64,000 nt of DNA from Pseudomonas sp. MRSN 12121. GTDB lineage: Bacteria; Pseudomonadota; Gammaproteobacteria; Pseudomonadales; Pseudomonadaceae. The stretch spans positions 6,099,388-6,163,387 of the forward strand of contig NZ_CP010892.1 of NCBI RefSeq assembly GCF_000931465.1, written 5' to 3'. Within the stretch, counting starts at the first letter, position 1, and the number at the start of each line of letters is the position of its first letter. This document shows positions 53,697 to 64,000 of the stretch, piece by piece. Made by a program: the position numbers and the translations under genes. The notes below the pieces were generated by a model that saw nothing but the letters and a program-made list of their open reading frames with translations, did no database searches and was not told the origin of the DNA.

Positions 53697-55091
53697 CTAG
53701 GCTTCGCACGCCGATCGGGCTGGGTTGACCAGCTGCTCGAGGGTCGCGCGATCCAATAATTCGGTGTCCAATTTGATGTAAACGGCGGCCTCTTCGACCA
53801 CCATCACGGCATCTGTTACCCCAACAACGGCCTTCAGGCGCTCGACCAGGCCGGCTTCGCGGATCGCCTCGGGCGATAACGGCAAGCGCAGGCTCGTCAC
53901 GTAAGGTGGTTCGCGCATGGTAACAGCAAAGGCCAGCCAGAGTGCAGCCAACCCCGCGCAACCCAGGAACACAACCGACAAACCGCCATGCTGGAACAAC
54001 CAGCCGCCGAGAATGCCGCCCAGTGCCGAACCGAGGAACTGGCTGGTGGAGTAGACCCCCATCGCCGTGCCCTTGCCACCGGCCGGTGAAACCTTGCTGA
54101 TCAGCGACGGCAGCGAGGCTTCCAGCAGATTGAACGCGGTGAAGAACACCACGGTGCCGATCACCAGTGCCTGCAGGCTGTCGCCGAACTCCCAGAAGAA
54201 TAGCTCGGTGAGCAGCAGCGTACTGACCGCGCCCAGCAGAACTCGTTTCATTTTGCGTTTCTTCTCGCCGTAGATGATGAACGGGATCATGGCGAAGAAA
54301 GAGATCAACAGCGCTGTGAGGTAGACCCACCAATGCTGTTCCTTGGGCAAGCCGGCTTTTTCCACCAGCGCCAGCGGCAGTGCGACGAAGCTCGACATCA
54401 GCATGGCGTGCAACACGAAGATACCAAGATCCAGGCGCAGCAGGTCCGGATGCTTGAGCGTCGGCAACAAGGCCTGGCGCGCGACGCCGGACTCGCGGTG
54501 CTGCAAGGGCCCGGTCGAGCGCGGCACCATGAAGGCGACGATGACGATCCCCAGCAACGCCATGCCACCGGTGGCGAGGAACAGCCCAGACAGGCCGAAA
54601 CCGCGGGTCAGCAGCGGGCCGACCACCATCGCCACAGCGAAAGACAAGCCGATGGTCATGCCGATCATGGCCATGGCCTTGGTACGGTGCTGCTCGCGGG
54701 TCAGGTCCGACAGCAGCGCCATGACCGCCGCGGAAATCGCTCCGGCCCCTTGCAGGATGCGCCCGGCGATCACCCCCCAGATCGAATCGGCATTGGCTGC
54801 CAGCACGCTGCCCAGGGCGAAGACGATCAACCCCAGGTAAATCACCGGACGACGACCGATACGGTCGGAAATGATCCCGAAGGGAATCTGGAAAATCGCC
54901 TGGGTCAGGCCGTAAGCGCCGATCGCCAGCCCGATCAGGGCCGGGGTCGCTCCCGCCAGGTCCATTCCATAGGTCGCCAGGACCGGCAACACCATGAACA
55001 TGCCTAGCATACGGAAGGCGAACACCAGGGCCAGACCGCTTGCCGCGCGGGTCTCGGCACCACTCATGCGTTCGCTGTGGGGATCGTGCAT
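53697..55091 (-). CDS. MFS transporter with C-terminal cytoplasmic domain (YajR-like)
   Basis: This 464-residue inner membrane transporter has 12 hydrophobic segments and the MFS motif A GIISDRIGRRPVIYLGL (about 72-88), indicating a proton-driven exporter. After segment 12 a 65-residue soluble tail (LKAVVGVTDAVMVVEEAAVYIKLDTELLDRATLEQLV) resembles the ferredoxin-like YAM domain of YajR. The C-terminal fold could gate or sense a ligand. The substrate is unknown. It is divergent from uvrA across a 180-base gap and reads into ssb. Confidence 0.92.
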   Translation of the reverse strand: MHDPHSERMSGAETRAASGLALVFAFRMLGMFMVLPVLATYGMDLAGATPALIGLAIGAYGLTQAIFQIPFGIISDRIGRRPVIYLGLIVFALGSVLAANADSIWGVIAGRILQGAGAISAAVMALLSDLTREQHRTKAMAMIGMTIGLSFAVAMVVGPLLTRGFGLSGLFLATGGMALLGIVIVAFMVPRSTGPLQHRESGVARQALLPTLKHPDLLRLDLGIFVLHAMLMSSFVALPLALVEKAGLPKEQHWWVYLTALLISFFAMIPFIIYGEKKRKMKRVLLGAVSTLLLTELFFWEFGDSLQALVIGTVVFFTAFNLLEASLPSLISKVSPAGGKGTAMGVYSTSQFLGSALGGILGGWLFQHGGLSVVFLGCAGLAALWLAFAVTMREPPYVTSLRLPLSPEAIREAGLVERLKAVVGVTDAVMVVEEAAVYIKLDTELLDRATLEQLVNPARSACEA

Positions 55092-55231
55092 GGATAAACC
55101 TCGTGTGAACCGGCGGCGATTCTACCAGTCCGATCGATTGACAGGGTATATGGCGACGCTTTGCCGCGCAGGTTTCATCTACGGCTGTCCGGTCGCGATT
55201 TGATAGTGTGCATCCATCCAGTATTTGCCCT

Positions 55232-55237
55232 TATACT
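55232..55237 (+). promoter_or_regulatory. Candidate -10 element of uvrA
   Basis: TATACT lies 34 bases upstream of the uvrA start. No clear -35 and no convincing LexA box (CTG-N10-CAG palindrome) was found between the divergent genes. Confidence 0.35.
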
Positions 55238-55271
55238 CCTACGTTTTCGACGCCCGCCGAGCGAGGCCACT

Positions 55272-58106
<2,835 letters not shown>

Positions 58107-58113
58107 GCCCAAT

Positions 58114-58151
58114 AAAAAGCCCCTGCCATCGCGAAATGGCAGGGGCTTTTT
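58114..58151. terminator. Bidirectional terminator between uvrA and the bacterioferritin gene
   Basis: AGCCCCTGCCAT pairs with ATGGCAGGGGCT around a 6-base loop, with A and T runs on either side. Confidence 0.94.
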
Positions 58152-58168
58152 ATCGCCGGTTCAGAACA

Positions 58169-58633
58169 TCAGAACTGCGATTGCAGATAGTTTTCCAGAC
58201 CAATCGACTTGATCAGGCCCAACTGCTTTTCCAGCCAGTAGGTATGGTCTTCTTCGGTATCCGCCAACTGCACACGCAATATGTCGCGGCTGACATAGTC
58301 CTTGTGCTTCTCGCAGAGTTCGATGCCTTTGCACAGAGCGGCACGCACCTTGTACTCCAGGCGCAGATCGGCGGCGAACATGTCCGGCACGGTGGTGCCG
58401 ATATCCAGGTCGTCAGGGCGCATGCGTGGCGTCCCCTCGAGCATCAGGATCCGGCGCATCAGCGCATCGGCGTGTTGCGCCTCTTCTTCCATCTCGTGGT
58501 TGATACGCTCGTAGAGCTTGCTGAAGCCCCAGTCCTCATACATGCGCGAATGGATGAAATATTGGTCACGTGCCGCCAGTTCTCCCGTCAGCAACGTGTT
58601 GAGGTAATCGATTACGTCCGGGTGACCTTGCAT
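58169..58633 (-). CDS. ftnA: Bacterioferritin-like iron storage protein lacking the heme methionine
   Basis: This 154-residue four-helix protein has the ferroxidase residues E18, E51 and H54 (GELAARDQYF, EEEAQHADALMRRIL) and later E93, E126 and H129-type positions (DLRLEY, DTEEDHTYWLEKQL). The methionine that binds heme between subunits in true bacterioferritin (M52) is alanine here, so it should be a heme-free ferritin, as reported for P. aeruginosa PA4235, first called BfrA and later FtnA. ATG 58633 gives the family start MQGHPDVIDYLN. katA lies upstream on the same strand, linking iron storage with peroxide defence. Confidence 0.95.
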   Translation of the reverse strand: MQGHPDVIDYLNTLLTGELAARDQYFIHSRMYEDWGFSKLYERINHEMEEEAQHADALMRRILMLEGTPRMRPDDLDIGTTVPDMFAADLRLEYKVRAALCKGIELCEKHKDYVSRDILRVQLADTEEDHTYWLEKQLGLIKSIGLENYLQSQF

Positions 58634-58737
58634 CGCCCCACATCTCCCTGCTTGAAAGCCTGTATTTTGAACCATGCTGACTTGCAGGTCACTGGAAAAA
58701 CGCTAGCAAAGTGAAGATTTTCAGAGAAAAGTAGCCG

Positions 58738-58772
58738 AAAAAACGCAAAAACCGCCCAAATGAGGGCGGTTC
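58738..58772 (-). terminator. Intrinsic terminator of katA
   Basis: On the minus strand AACCGCCC pairs with GGGCGGTT around a 6-base loop, followed by a T-rich run, 17 bases after the katA stop. Confidence 0.88.
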
Positions 58773-58788
58773 TGCTTATCGTTTAGAC

Positions 58789-60237
58789 TTAGTTCAGCTG
58801 TACGCCCAACGCCTTCGTGATCCCTTCTCCATAAGCCGGGTCGGCCTTGAAGAAATGCTGCAGCTGACGCTGGACCACGTCCGCAGTGACACCCGCCATC
58901 GCGCCGGCGATGTTGTCGATCAGCAGGGCTTTCTGCTGGTCATTCATCAGACGGAACAACGCACCTGCATGGCTGTAGTAGTCAGTATCCTCGCGGTGAT
59001 CGTAACGGTCTGCGGCACCACTGAGGGCCAGGGCCGGTTCAGCGTACTGGGGCGCCTGTTTCGGTGCATCGGCATAGCTGTTTGGCTCATAGTTCGGTGC
59101 CGCACCGCCGTTAGTGCCGAAAGCCATGGCTCCATCGCGCTGGTAGCTGTTGACCGGGCTACGCGGAGCATTGACCGGCAACTGCTGGTGATTGGTACCT
59201 ACGCGATAGCGATGAGCATCGGCGTAAGCGAAGACGCGACCTTGCAGCATGCGGTCTGGCGACAGGCCAACGCCTGGGACCATGTTGCTTGGACCAAAGG
59301 CAGCCTGTTCGACTTCGGCGAAATAGTTCAGTGGGTTACGGTTCAACTCCAGCTCGCCGACTTCGATCAACGGAAACTCTTTTTGAGACCAGGTCTTGGT
59401 CACGTCGAAGGGGTTCTCGTAGTGAGCGGCTGCCTGAGCCTCGGTCATGATCTGGATGCAGACCTTCCATTTCGGGAAGTCGCCACGCTCAATCGCGTTG
59501 AACAGGTCCCGCTGCGCGTAATCGGGATCGGTGCCTGCCAGGCGGGCAGCCTCGGCCGGCGCCAGGTTCTTGATGCCTTGCTTGGTCTTGTAATGCCATT
59601 TCACCCAGTGACGCTCGCCCTTGGCGTTGATCAGGCTATAGGTGTGGCTGCCGAAGCCGTGCATGTGGCGATAGCCATCCGGAATTCCGCGGTCGGAGAA
59701 CAGGATGGTGACCTGGTGCAGAGCCTCGGGAGAGTGCGACCAGAAGTCCCACATCGCTTGTGCGCTTTTCAGGTTGCTCTGCGCCAGGCGTTTCTGGGTG
59801 TGGATAAAGTCCGGAAACTTCAGCGGGTCACGAATAAAGAACACGGGCGTGTTGTTGCCGACGATGTCCCAGTTACCCTCTTCGGTATAGAACTTCAGGG
59901 CGAAACCGCGTGGATCGCGCTCGGTGTCGGCCGAACCGCGCTCGCCGCCCACGGTCGAGAAACGCAGGAATGTCGGGGTCTGTTTACCCACGGACTCAAA
60001 CAGCTTGGCGCTGGTGTATTGGGTGATATCGCGAGTAACGGTAAAGGTGCCGTAGGCCCCCGATCCCTTGGCGTGCACACGACGCTCAGGAATGTTCTCA
60101 CGGTTGAAATGGGCAAGCTTCTCGATCAGGTGAAAATCGTCGAGCAGCAGCGGGCCACGAGGACCAGCAGAACGGGAATTCTGGTTGTCGGCGACTGGAG
60201 CGCCACTGGCGGTGGTAAGCGTCTTGTTTTGGCTCAT
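58789..60237 (-). CDS. katA: Main catalase, heme clade 3
   Basis: This 482-residue monofunctional heme catalase splits hydrogen peroxide. The distal histidine is in RRVHAKGSGAYGTF (about 53-66), the asparagine in NTPVFFIRDPLKFPDF, and the proximal heme tyrosine in RMLQGRVFAYADAHRYRVG (about 330-348). It is of the small-subunit, NADPH-binding type. The ATG at 60237 has AGAGGAAG upstream; a TTG two codons earlier is less likely. A partial OxyR-like site lies about 105 bases upstream. Confidence 0.97.
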   Translation of the reverse strand: MSQNKTLTTASGAPVADNQNSRSAGPRGPLLLDDFHLIEKLAHFNRENIPERRVHAKGSGAYGTFTVTRDITQYTSAKLFESVGKQTPTFLRFSTVGGERGSADTERDPRGFALKFYTEEGNWDIVGNNTPVFFIRDPLKFPDFIHTQKRLAQSNLKSAQAMWDFWSHSPEALHQVTILFSDRGIPDGYRHMHGFGSHTYSLINAKGERHWVKWHYKTKQGIKNLAPAEAARLAGTDPDYAQRDLFNAIERGDFPKWKVCIQIMTEAQAAAHYENPFDVTKTWSQKEFPLIEVGELELNRNPLNYFAEVEQAAFGPSNMVPGVGLSPDRMLQGRVFAYADAHRYRVGTNHQQLPVNAPRSPVNSYQRDGAMAFGTNGGAAPNYEPNSYADAPKQAPQYAEPALALSGAADRYDHREDTDYYSHAGALFRLMNDQQKALLIDNIAGAMAGVTADVVQRQLQHFFKADPAYGEGITKALGVQLN

Positions 60238-60333
60238 GCTCAATCTTCCTCTGTCAGTCTTGGAACTGCCGGCTAATCGGCTGAGGAGGAGTATTGACCA
60301 TTAAGATGACAGCATCAAATTCATTAAATGATT

Positions 60334-60355
60334 GCTATCGATAGAATTTTTCTAA
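60334..60355 (-). promoter_or_regulatory. Possible OxyR-type element upstream of katA
   Basis: CTATCGATAG is followed by ATAG-N7-CTAA (60341-60355), one near match to the ATAG-N7-CTAT half of the OxyR consensus in an AT-rich stretch about 100-120 bases upstream of katA. The second half site at correct spacing is poor, so this is weak. Confidence 0.3.
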
Positions 60356-60363
60356 TTATCTAA

Positions 60364-60393
60364 AAACAAAAAACCGGGCACTAGGCCCGGTTC
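60364..60393 (-). terminator. Intrinsic terminator after rplQ
   Basis: On the minus strand AACCGGGC pairs with GCCCGGTT around CTAGT and a T run follows, 16 bases after the rplQ stop. It ends the alpha operon. Confidence 0.92.
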
Positions 60394-60408
60394 TCTGTAT
60401 TTGACGTC

Positions 60409-60795
60409 TTACTCAGCGGATACAGCTTCACCGCCGACAGCACGATCAACCAACTCGACGTACGCCATAGGCGCGTTGTCGCCAGCGCGGAAACCGCACT
60501 TGAGGATGCGCAGGTAGCCACCCTCACGGGTAGCGTAACGCTTGCCCAGGTCGTTGAAGAGCTTACCAACGATAGCTTTCGAACGAGTACGGTCGAAAGC
60601 CAGACGGCGGTTAGCCAGGCTGTCTGTCTTGGCCAAAGTGATCAGCGGCTCGGCAACGCGGCGCAGTTCTTTGGCTTTCGGCAGTGTAGTTTTGATCAGC
60701 TCGTGCTCGAACAGCGACACCGCCATGTTTTGGAACATGGCCTTGCGGTGCGAGCTGGTGCGGCTCAGGTGACGACCACTTTTACGATGACGCAT
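60409..60795 (-). CDS. rplQ: 50S ribosomal protein L17
   Basis: This 128-residue protein is L17 of the large subunit: MRHRKSGRHLSRTSSHRKAMFQNMA at the start, LITLAKTDSLANRRLAFDR, and GGYLRILKCGFRAGDNAPMAYVELVD at the end. It is the last gene of the alpha operon, 42 bases after rpoA, and is followed by an intrinsic terminator. Confidence 0.99.
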   Translation of the reverse strand: MRHRKSGRHLSRTSSHRKAMFQNMAVSLFEHELIKTTLPKAKELRRVAEPLITLAKTDSLANRRLAFDRTRSKAIVGKLFNDLGKRYATREGGYLRILKCGFRAGDNAPMAYVELVDRAVGGEAVSAE

Positions 60796-60837
60796 GGTTC
60801 ATTCCTTACCAAACACAACGTTCGGTGATTACGACGA

Positions 60838-61839
60838 TCAGGCAGTCGCCTTGTCGTCCTTCTTAAGACTTGCAGGCGGCCAGTTGTCGAGGCGCATGCC
60901 GAGGGACAGACCGCGGGAGGCCAGAACATCCTTGATTTCGGTCAAGGATTTCTTGCCCAGGTTCGGAGTCTTCAACAGTTCTACTTCGGTACGCTGAATC
61001 AGGTCGCCGATGTAGTAAATGTTTTCCGCCTTAAGGCAGTTAGCCGAACGTACAGTCAGTTCCAGATCGTCAACCGGGCGAAGCAGGATCGGATCGATCT
61101 CGTCTTCCTGCTCGATTACCACAGGCTCACTGTCACCCTTGAGGTCGACGAACGCAGCCAACTGCTGTTGCAGGATGGTTGCAGCACGGCGGATAGCCTC
61201 TTCAGGATCCAGGGTACCGTTGGTTTCCAGATCAATAACCAGCTTGTCCAGGTTGGTACGCTGCTCGACACGGGCGTTTTCCACCACGTATGCGATACGG
61301 CGAACCGGGCTGAACGAAGAGTCGAGCTGCAAGCGACCGATGCTGCGGCTTTCGTCTTCATCGCTCTGACGCGAGTCTGCCGGTTCATAACCACGACCAC
61401 GAGCTACTACGAGCTTCATGTTCAGGGCGCCGTTAGACGCCAGGTTAGCGATTACGTGATCGGGGTTAACGATCTCGACATCATGATCCAGCTGAATATC
61501 GGCAGCGGTAACCACCCCCGAACCCTTCTTCGACAAGGTCAGCGTAACTTCGTCACGGCCGTGCAGCTTGATAGCCAGACCTTTAAGGTTCAACAGGATT
61601 TCAATTACGTCTTCCTGTACACCTTCGATGGCGCTGTACTCGTGGAGCACACCGTCAATCTCGGCCTCGACTACTGCACAGCCGGGCATTGAGGACAACA
61701 GGATGCGGCGCAGCGCGTTGCCCAGGGTGTGGCCAAAACCACGCTCGAGAGGCTCGAGGGTGATCTTGGCGCGGGTTGGACTGACAACCTGCACATCAAT
61801 ATGGCGAGGTGTCAGGAACTCATTTACCGAAATCTGCAT
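60838..61839 (-). CDS. rpoA: RNA polymerase alpha subunit
   Basis: This 333-residue subunit starts the assembly of RNA polymerase and contacts activators and UP elements. The N-terminal dimerisation domain (about 1-230) includes LEPLERGFGHTLGNALRRILLSSMPGCAV; the C-terminal domain (about 250-325) includes LRPVDDLELTVRSANCLKAENI, then GDLIQRTEVELLKTPNLGKKSL. Length and domains are standard. Flanked by rpsD and rplQ in the alpha operon. Confidence 0.99.
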   Translation of the reverse strand: MQISVNEFLTPRHIDVQVVSPTRAKITLEPLERGFGHTLGNALRRILLSSMPGCAVVEAEIDGVLHEYSAIEGVQEDVIEILLNLKGLAIKLHGRDEVTLTLSKKGSGVVTAADIQLDHDVEIVNPDHVIANLASNGALNMKLVVARGRGYEPADSRQSDEDESRSIGRLQLDSSFSPVRRIAYVVENARVEQRTNLDKLVIDLETNGTLDPEEAIRRAATILQQQLAAFVDLKGDSEPVVIEQEDEIDPILLRPVDDLELTVRSANCLKAENIYYIGDLIQRTEVELLKTPNLGKKSLTEIKDVLASRGLSLGMRLDNWPPASLKKDDKATA

Positions 61840-61861
61840 GGATGCACCTATTTTCTAGCCC

Positions 61862-62482
61862 TTACTTGGAGTAGAGCTCGACAATCAGGCTTTCGTTGAT
61901 GTCGGCGGACAGATCACTGCGAGCTGGAACGTTCTTGAAAACGCCCGACTTCTTCTCAGTGTCTACTTCTACCCATTCTACGCGGCCACGTTGGGCACAC
62001 AGATCGAGAGCTTGGACAATGCGAAGTTGGTTTTTTGCTTTCTCGCGAACAGCGACCACGTCACCAGCACGAACCTGGTAGGACGGTACGTTAACGGTCT
62101 GACCGTTTACGCTGATCGACTTGTGCGATACCAGCTGACGGGATTCGGCACGAGTCGAACCGAAGCCCATACGGTATACAACGTTGTCCAGACGGCATTC
62201 GAGCAGCTGCAGCAGGTTCTCACCGGTTGCGCCTTTCTTGCCAGCAGCTTCTTTGTAGTAGCCGCTGAATTGACGCTCGAGAACGCCGTAGATACGACGG
62301 ACCTTCTGCTTTTCACGCAGTTGGGTGCCGTAGTCGGACTGGCGACCGCGGCGCTGGCCGTGGATACCAGGTGCTGCTTCGATGTTGCACTTGGATTCGA
62401 TAGCGCGCACGCCGCTCTTCAGGAAGAGATCGGTGCCTTCGCGACGAGCCAGTTTGCATTTTGGACCAATGTAACGAGCCAT
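61862..62482 (-). CDS. rpsD: 30S ribosomal protein S4
   Basis: This 206-residue primary 16S rRNA-binding protein starts MARYIGPKCKLARREGTDLF and contains the S4 RNA-binding domain (about 96-160: CRLDNVVYRMGFGSTRAESRQLVSHKSISVNGQ). In E. coli S4 also represses the alpha operon by binding the rpsM leader; the same gene order here makes that control plausible. It lacks the N-terminal zinc cysteine cluster, having a single cysteine. Confidence 0.99.
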   Translation of the reverse strand: MARYIGPKCKLARREGTDLFLKSGVRAIESKCNIEAAPGIHGQRRGRQSDYGTQLREKQKVRRIYGVLERQFSGYYKEAAGKKGATGENLLQLLECRLDNVVYRMGFGSTRAESRQLVSHKSISVNGQTVNVPSYQVRAGDVVAVREKAKNQLRIVQALDLCAQRGRVEWVEVDTEKKSGVFKNVPARSDLSADINESLIVELYSK

Positions 62483-62500
62483 TCTTTACAATCTCCTGGA

Positions 62501-62890
62501 TTACACGCGGCGCTTCTTCGGCGGACGGCACCCGTTGTGCGGGATTGGCGTCACGTCGGTGATGCTGGCGATCTTGTAGCCACAGCCGTTCAAAGCGCGG
62601 ACTGCGGATTCACGACCTGGACCTGGGCCCTTGACGTTGACGTCGAGGTTCTTCAGGCCATATTCCAGCGCAGCTTGACCAGCACGCTCAGCAGCTACTT
62701 GAGCAGCGAACGGGGTGGACTTGCGGGAACCGCGGAAACCCGAACCACCGGAGGTAGCCCAAGACAGAGCGTTACCTTGACGGTCGGTGATGGTCACGAT
62801 GGTGTTGTTGAAAGACGCGTGGATGTGGGCGATGCCATCAACCACTGTCTTTTTAATCTTTTTACGAGGACGAGCAGCAGGTTTTGCCAT
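62501..62890 (-). CDS. rpsK: 30S ribosomal protein S11
   Basis: This 129-residue protein is S11 of the 30S platform: KKTVVDGIAHIHASFNNTIVTITDRQGNALSW, GSRKSTPFAAQVAAERAG, and the basic C-terminus IPHNGCRPPKKRRV. Standard length. It lies between rpsM and rpsD in the alpha operon. Confidence 0.99.
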   Translation of the reverse strand: MAKPAARPRKKIKKTVVDGIAHIHASFNNTIVTITDRQGNALSWATSGGSGFRGSRKSTPFAAQVAAERAGQAALEYGLKNLDVNVKGPGPGRESAVRALNGCGYKIASITDVTPIPHNGCRPPKKRRV

Positions 62891-62920
62891 GACTAAATTC
62901 CTGTCGATTCGCTGGTGCGA

Positions 62921-63277
62921 TTACTTGCGGATCGGCTTACGCGGACCTTTGCGAGTACGCGCGTTGGTCTTGGTACGCTGACCGCGTACTGGCAGACCAC
63001 GACGATGGCGCAGACCGCGGTAGCAGCCCAGATCCATCAAGCGTTTGATTTTCATGTTGATTTCGCGACGCAGATCACCTTCAGTGGTGAACTTCGCCAC
63101 TTCGCCACGCAGCTGTTCAATTTGCTCGTCGCTCAGATCCTTGATCTTTGCGGCTGGGTTGACCCCAGTCACCGCACAGATTTTCTGTGCAGTAGTGCGA
63201 CCAACACCATAGATGTAGGTCAGCGAGATAACAGTATGCTTGTTATCTGGAATGTTAACGCCTGCAATACGGGCCAT
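62921..63277 (-). CDS. rpsM: 30S ribosomal protein S13
   Basis: This 118-residue protein of the 30S head starts MARIAGVNIPDNKHTVISLTYIYGVG and ends with the conserved RGLRHRRGLPVRGQRTKTNARTRKG basic tail. It is the first gene of the alpha operon, and its leader would be the S4 repressor target if control follows E. coli. Confidence 0.99.
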   Translation of the reverse strand: MARIAGVNIPDNKHTVISLTYIYGVGRTTAQKICAVTGVNPAAKIKDLSDEQIEQLRGEVAKFTTEGDLRREINMKIKRLMDLGCYRGLRHRRGLPVRGQRTKTNARTRKGPRKPIRK

Positions 63278-63407
63278 TCAGTGGGACTCCAATTGACAGC
63301 TACCTACGCCCCGGAAGCCAAGAAATAGGGCGCGAGATAATATCGCTGTAATAACAAATAATCAACCCGGCAGCGCACTAGCTACCGGGCTTGAAGCACA
63401 ATCACAC
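63278..63407 (-). promoter_or_regulatory. rpsM leader, possible S4-binding region
   Basis: This 130-base gap between rpmJ and rpsM holds CCCGGTAGC/GCTGCCGGG-type complementary stretches near 63367-63389 and an AT-rich part close to the gene. It may hold a hairpin that ends or attenuates the upstream transcript and the S4-binding pseudoknot known from the E. coli alpha operon. I could not verify the fold. Confidence 0.35.
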
Positions 63408-63524
63408 TCAGCCTTGGCGCTGTTTGTGACGCGGTTCCGCGCTGCAAATTACTCGAACAACACCTTCGCGGCGAATAATCTTGCAGTTACGGCACAGCTT
63501 TTTCACCGATGCACGAACTTTCAT
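63408..63524 (-). CDS. rpmJ: 50S ribosomal protein L36
   Basis: This 38-residue protein reads [20 protein letters not shown] and then [18 protein letters not shown]. The four zinc ligands C11, C14, C27 and H33 are all present, so it is the zinc-binding C+ form. The ribosome binding site GAGGAG is just upstream. It lies between secY and rpsM as in other gamma-proteobacteria. Confidence 0.97.
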
Positions 63525-63548
63525 CACCAACTCCTCGAACCTTATAGG

Positions 63549-64000
63549 TCAGCGCAGCATGCCGCTGCCGTAACCTTTCAGGTTGGCTTTCTTCATCAGG
63601 GATTCGTACTGGTGCGAAACGAGGTGCGATTGTACTTGCGACATAAAGTCCATAACAACCACGACCACGATCAGCAACGAGGTCCCGCCAAGGTAGAACG
63701 GAACGTTTGCTGCAACCACCAGGAACTGGGGCAACAGGCACACGGCCGTCATATATAGAGCACCGAACATGGTCAAGCGGGTCAGAACGCCATCAATGTA
63801 GCGCGCAGACTGCTCGCCCGGACGGATACCCGGAATAAAGGCACCGGACTTCTTCAGGTTTTCCGCTACGTCTTTCGGATTGAACATCAACGCCGTATAG
63901 AAGAAGCAGAAGAAAATAATCCCTGCACTAAACAGCAGAATATTCAACGGCTGACCAGGAGCGATCGACTGCGAGATGTCCTGCAACCAGCCCATACCTT
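63549..64000 (-). CDS. secY: Preprotein translocase subunit SecY, C-terminal part
   Basis: This is the last 150 or so codons of secY; the start lies beyond the window end. Visible are membrane segments from LNILLFSAGIIFFCFFYTAL onward, the conserved cytoplasmic loop MFNPKDVAENLKKSGAFIPGIRPG, and the last segments VPFYLGGTSLLIVVVVVMDF, ending with ESLMKKANLKGYGSGMLR. SecY forms the protein-conducting channel of the inner membrane. It reads into rpmJ 24 bases downstream. Confidence 0.98.
   Translation of the reverse strand, partial: GMGWLQDISQSIAPGQPLNILLFSAGIIFFCFFYTALMFNPKDVAENLKKSGAFIPGIRPGEQSARYIDGVLTRLTMFGALYMTAVCLLPQFLVVAANVPFYLGGTSLLIVVVVVMDFMSQVQSHLVSHQYESLMKKANLKGYGSGMLR

Noticed and set aside
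55161..55271. N-terminal extension of UvrA from an upstream ATG
   Set aside because: Extra residues are unlike any UvrA; the TTG at 55272 gives the family's start and length.
55092..55271. LexA/SOS box before uvrA
   Set aside because: No CTG-N10-CAG palindrome of acceptable quality was found in the divergent gap.

Overview
The window is high-GC, densely packed chromosomal DNA of a Pseudomonas, most likely of the P. fluorescens complex (P. chlororaphis/protegens-like). This rests on protein family content, REP elements of the fluorescent-pseudomonad type, and gene order that, from memory, matches two blocks of the P. aeruginosa PAO1 map (ppa...xseB-ispA-dxs...rib-nusB-thiL-pgpA...oprG, and ssb...uvrA-katA-alpha operon). 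The species call is inference; no search was possible. No rRNA, tRNA, CRISPR array, insertion sequence or prophage was seen.

Layout. 1-2.7 kb: tail of a GNAT acetyltransferase, a DedA membrane protein, the MtfA peptidase and pyrophosphatase ppa. 2.7-3.4 kb: a less GC-rich gene-free stretch with three intrinsic-terminator-like hairpins. 3.4-6.9 kb: one 1173-residue multidomain glycosyltransferase. 7.0-13.4 kb: an accessory cluster of LysR regulator, exported GMC oxidoreductase, aldehyde dehydrogenase, Old Yellow Enzyme and exported mini-catalase. 13.4-17.8 kb: a decayed HigA-like antitoxin, a DUF3828 protein, an ArsR regulator with an oxidoreductase, an orphan copper nitrite reductase and two small AT-rich unknown genes.

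17.9-33.3 kb: conserved metabolism. It holds isoprenoid synthesis (xseB-ispA-dxs), vitamin B12 uptake (btuB, btuF), and riboflavin synthesis (ribA alone; nrdR-ribD-ribE-ribBX-ribH-nusB in a run), followed by thiL, pgpA and a solute-binding protein. 33.3-40.7 kb: CnoX thioredoxin, a probably zinc-regulated ZrgA/ABC/DUF3299 operon, OprG with an ANR-type box, and two nucleotide-sugar enzymes. 40.9-53.1 kb: Lhr helicase, a DUF72 protein, the ybhP-clsB-ybhN membrane-lipid operon, a hydrolase/DUF3182 pair, and a GlxA-type regulator divergent from an isochorismatase-like hydrolase.

53.2-64 kb: ssb, an MFS exporter, uvrA, a non-heme bacterioferritin, katA, and the alpha ribosomal operon (rpsM-rpsK-rpsD-rpoA-rplQ) preceded by rpmJ and the C-terminal part of secY, cut by the window end. 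The most interesting unexplained parts are the GMC/ALDH/OYE/mini-catalase cluster with a long hairpin over its first ribosome binding site, the isolated giant glycosyltransferase, the two small genes near 17.5 kb, and the paired ArsR operators.
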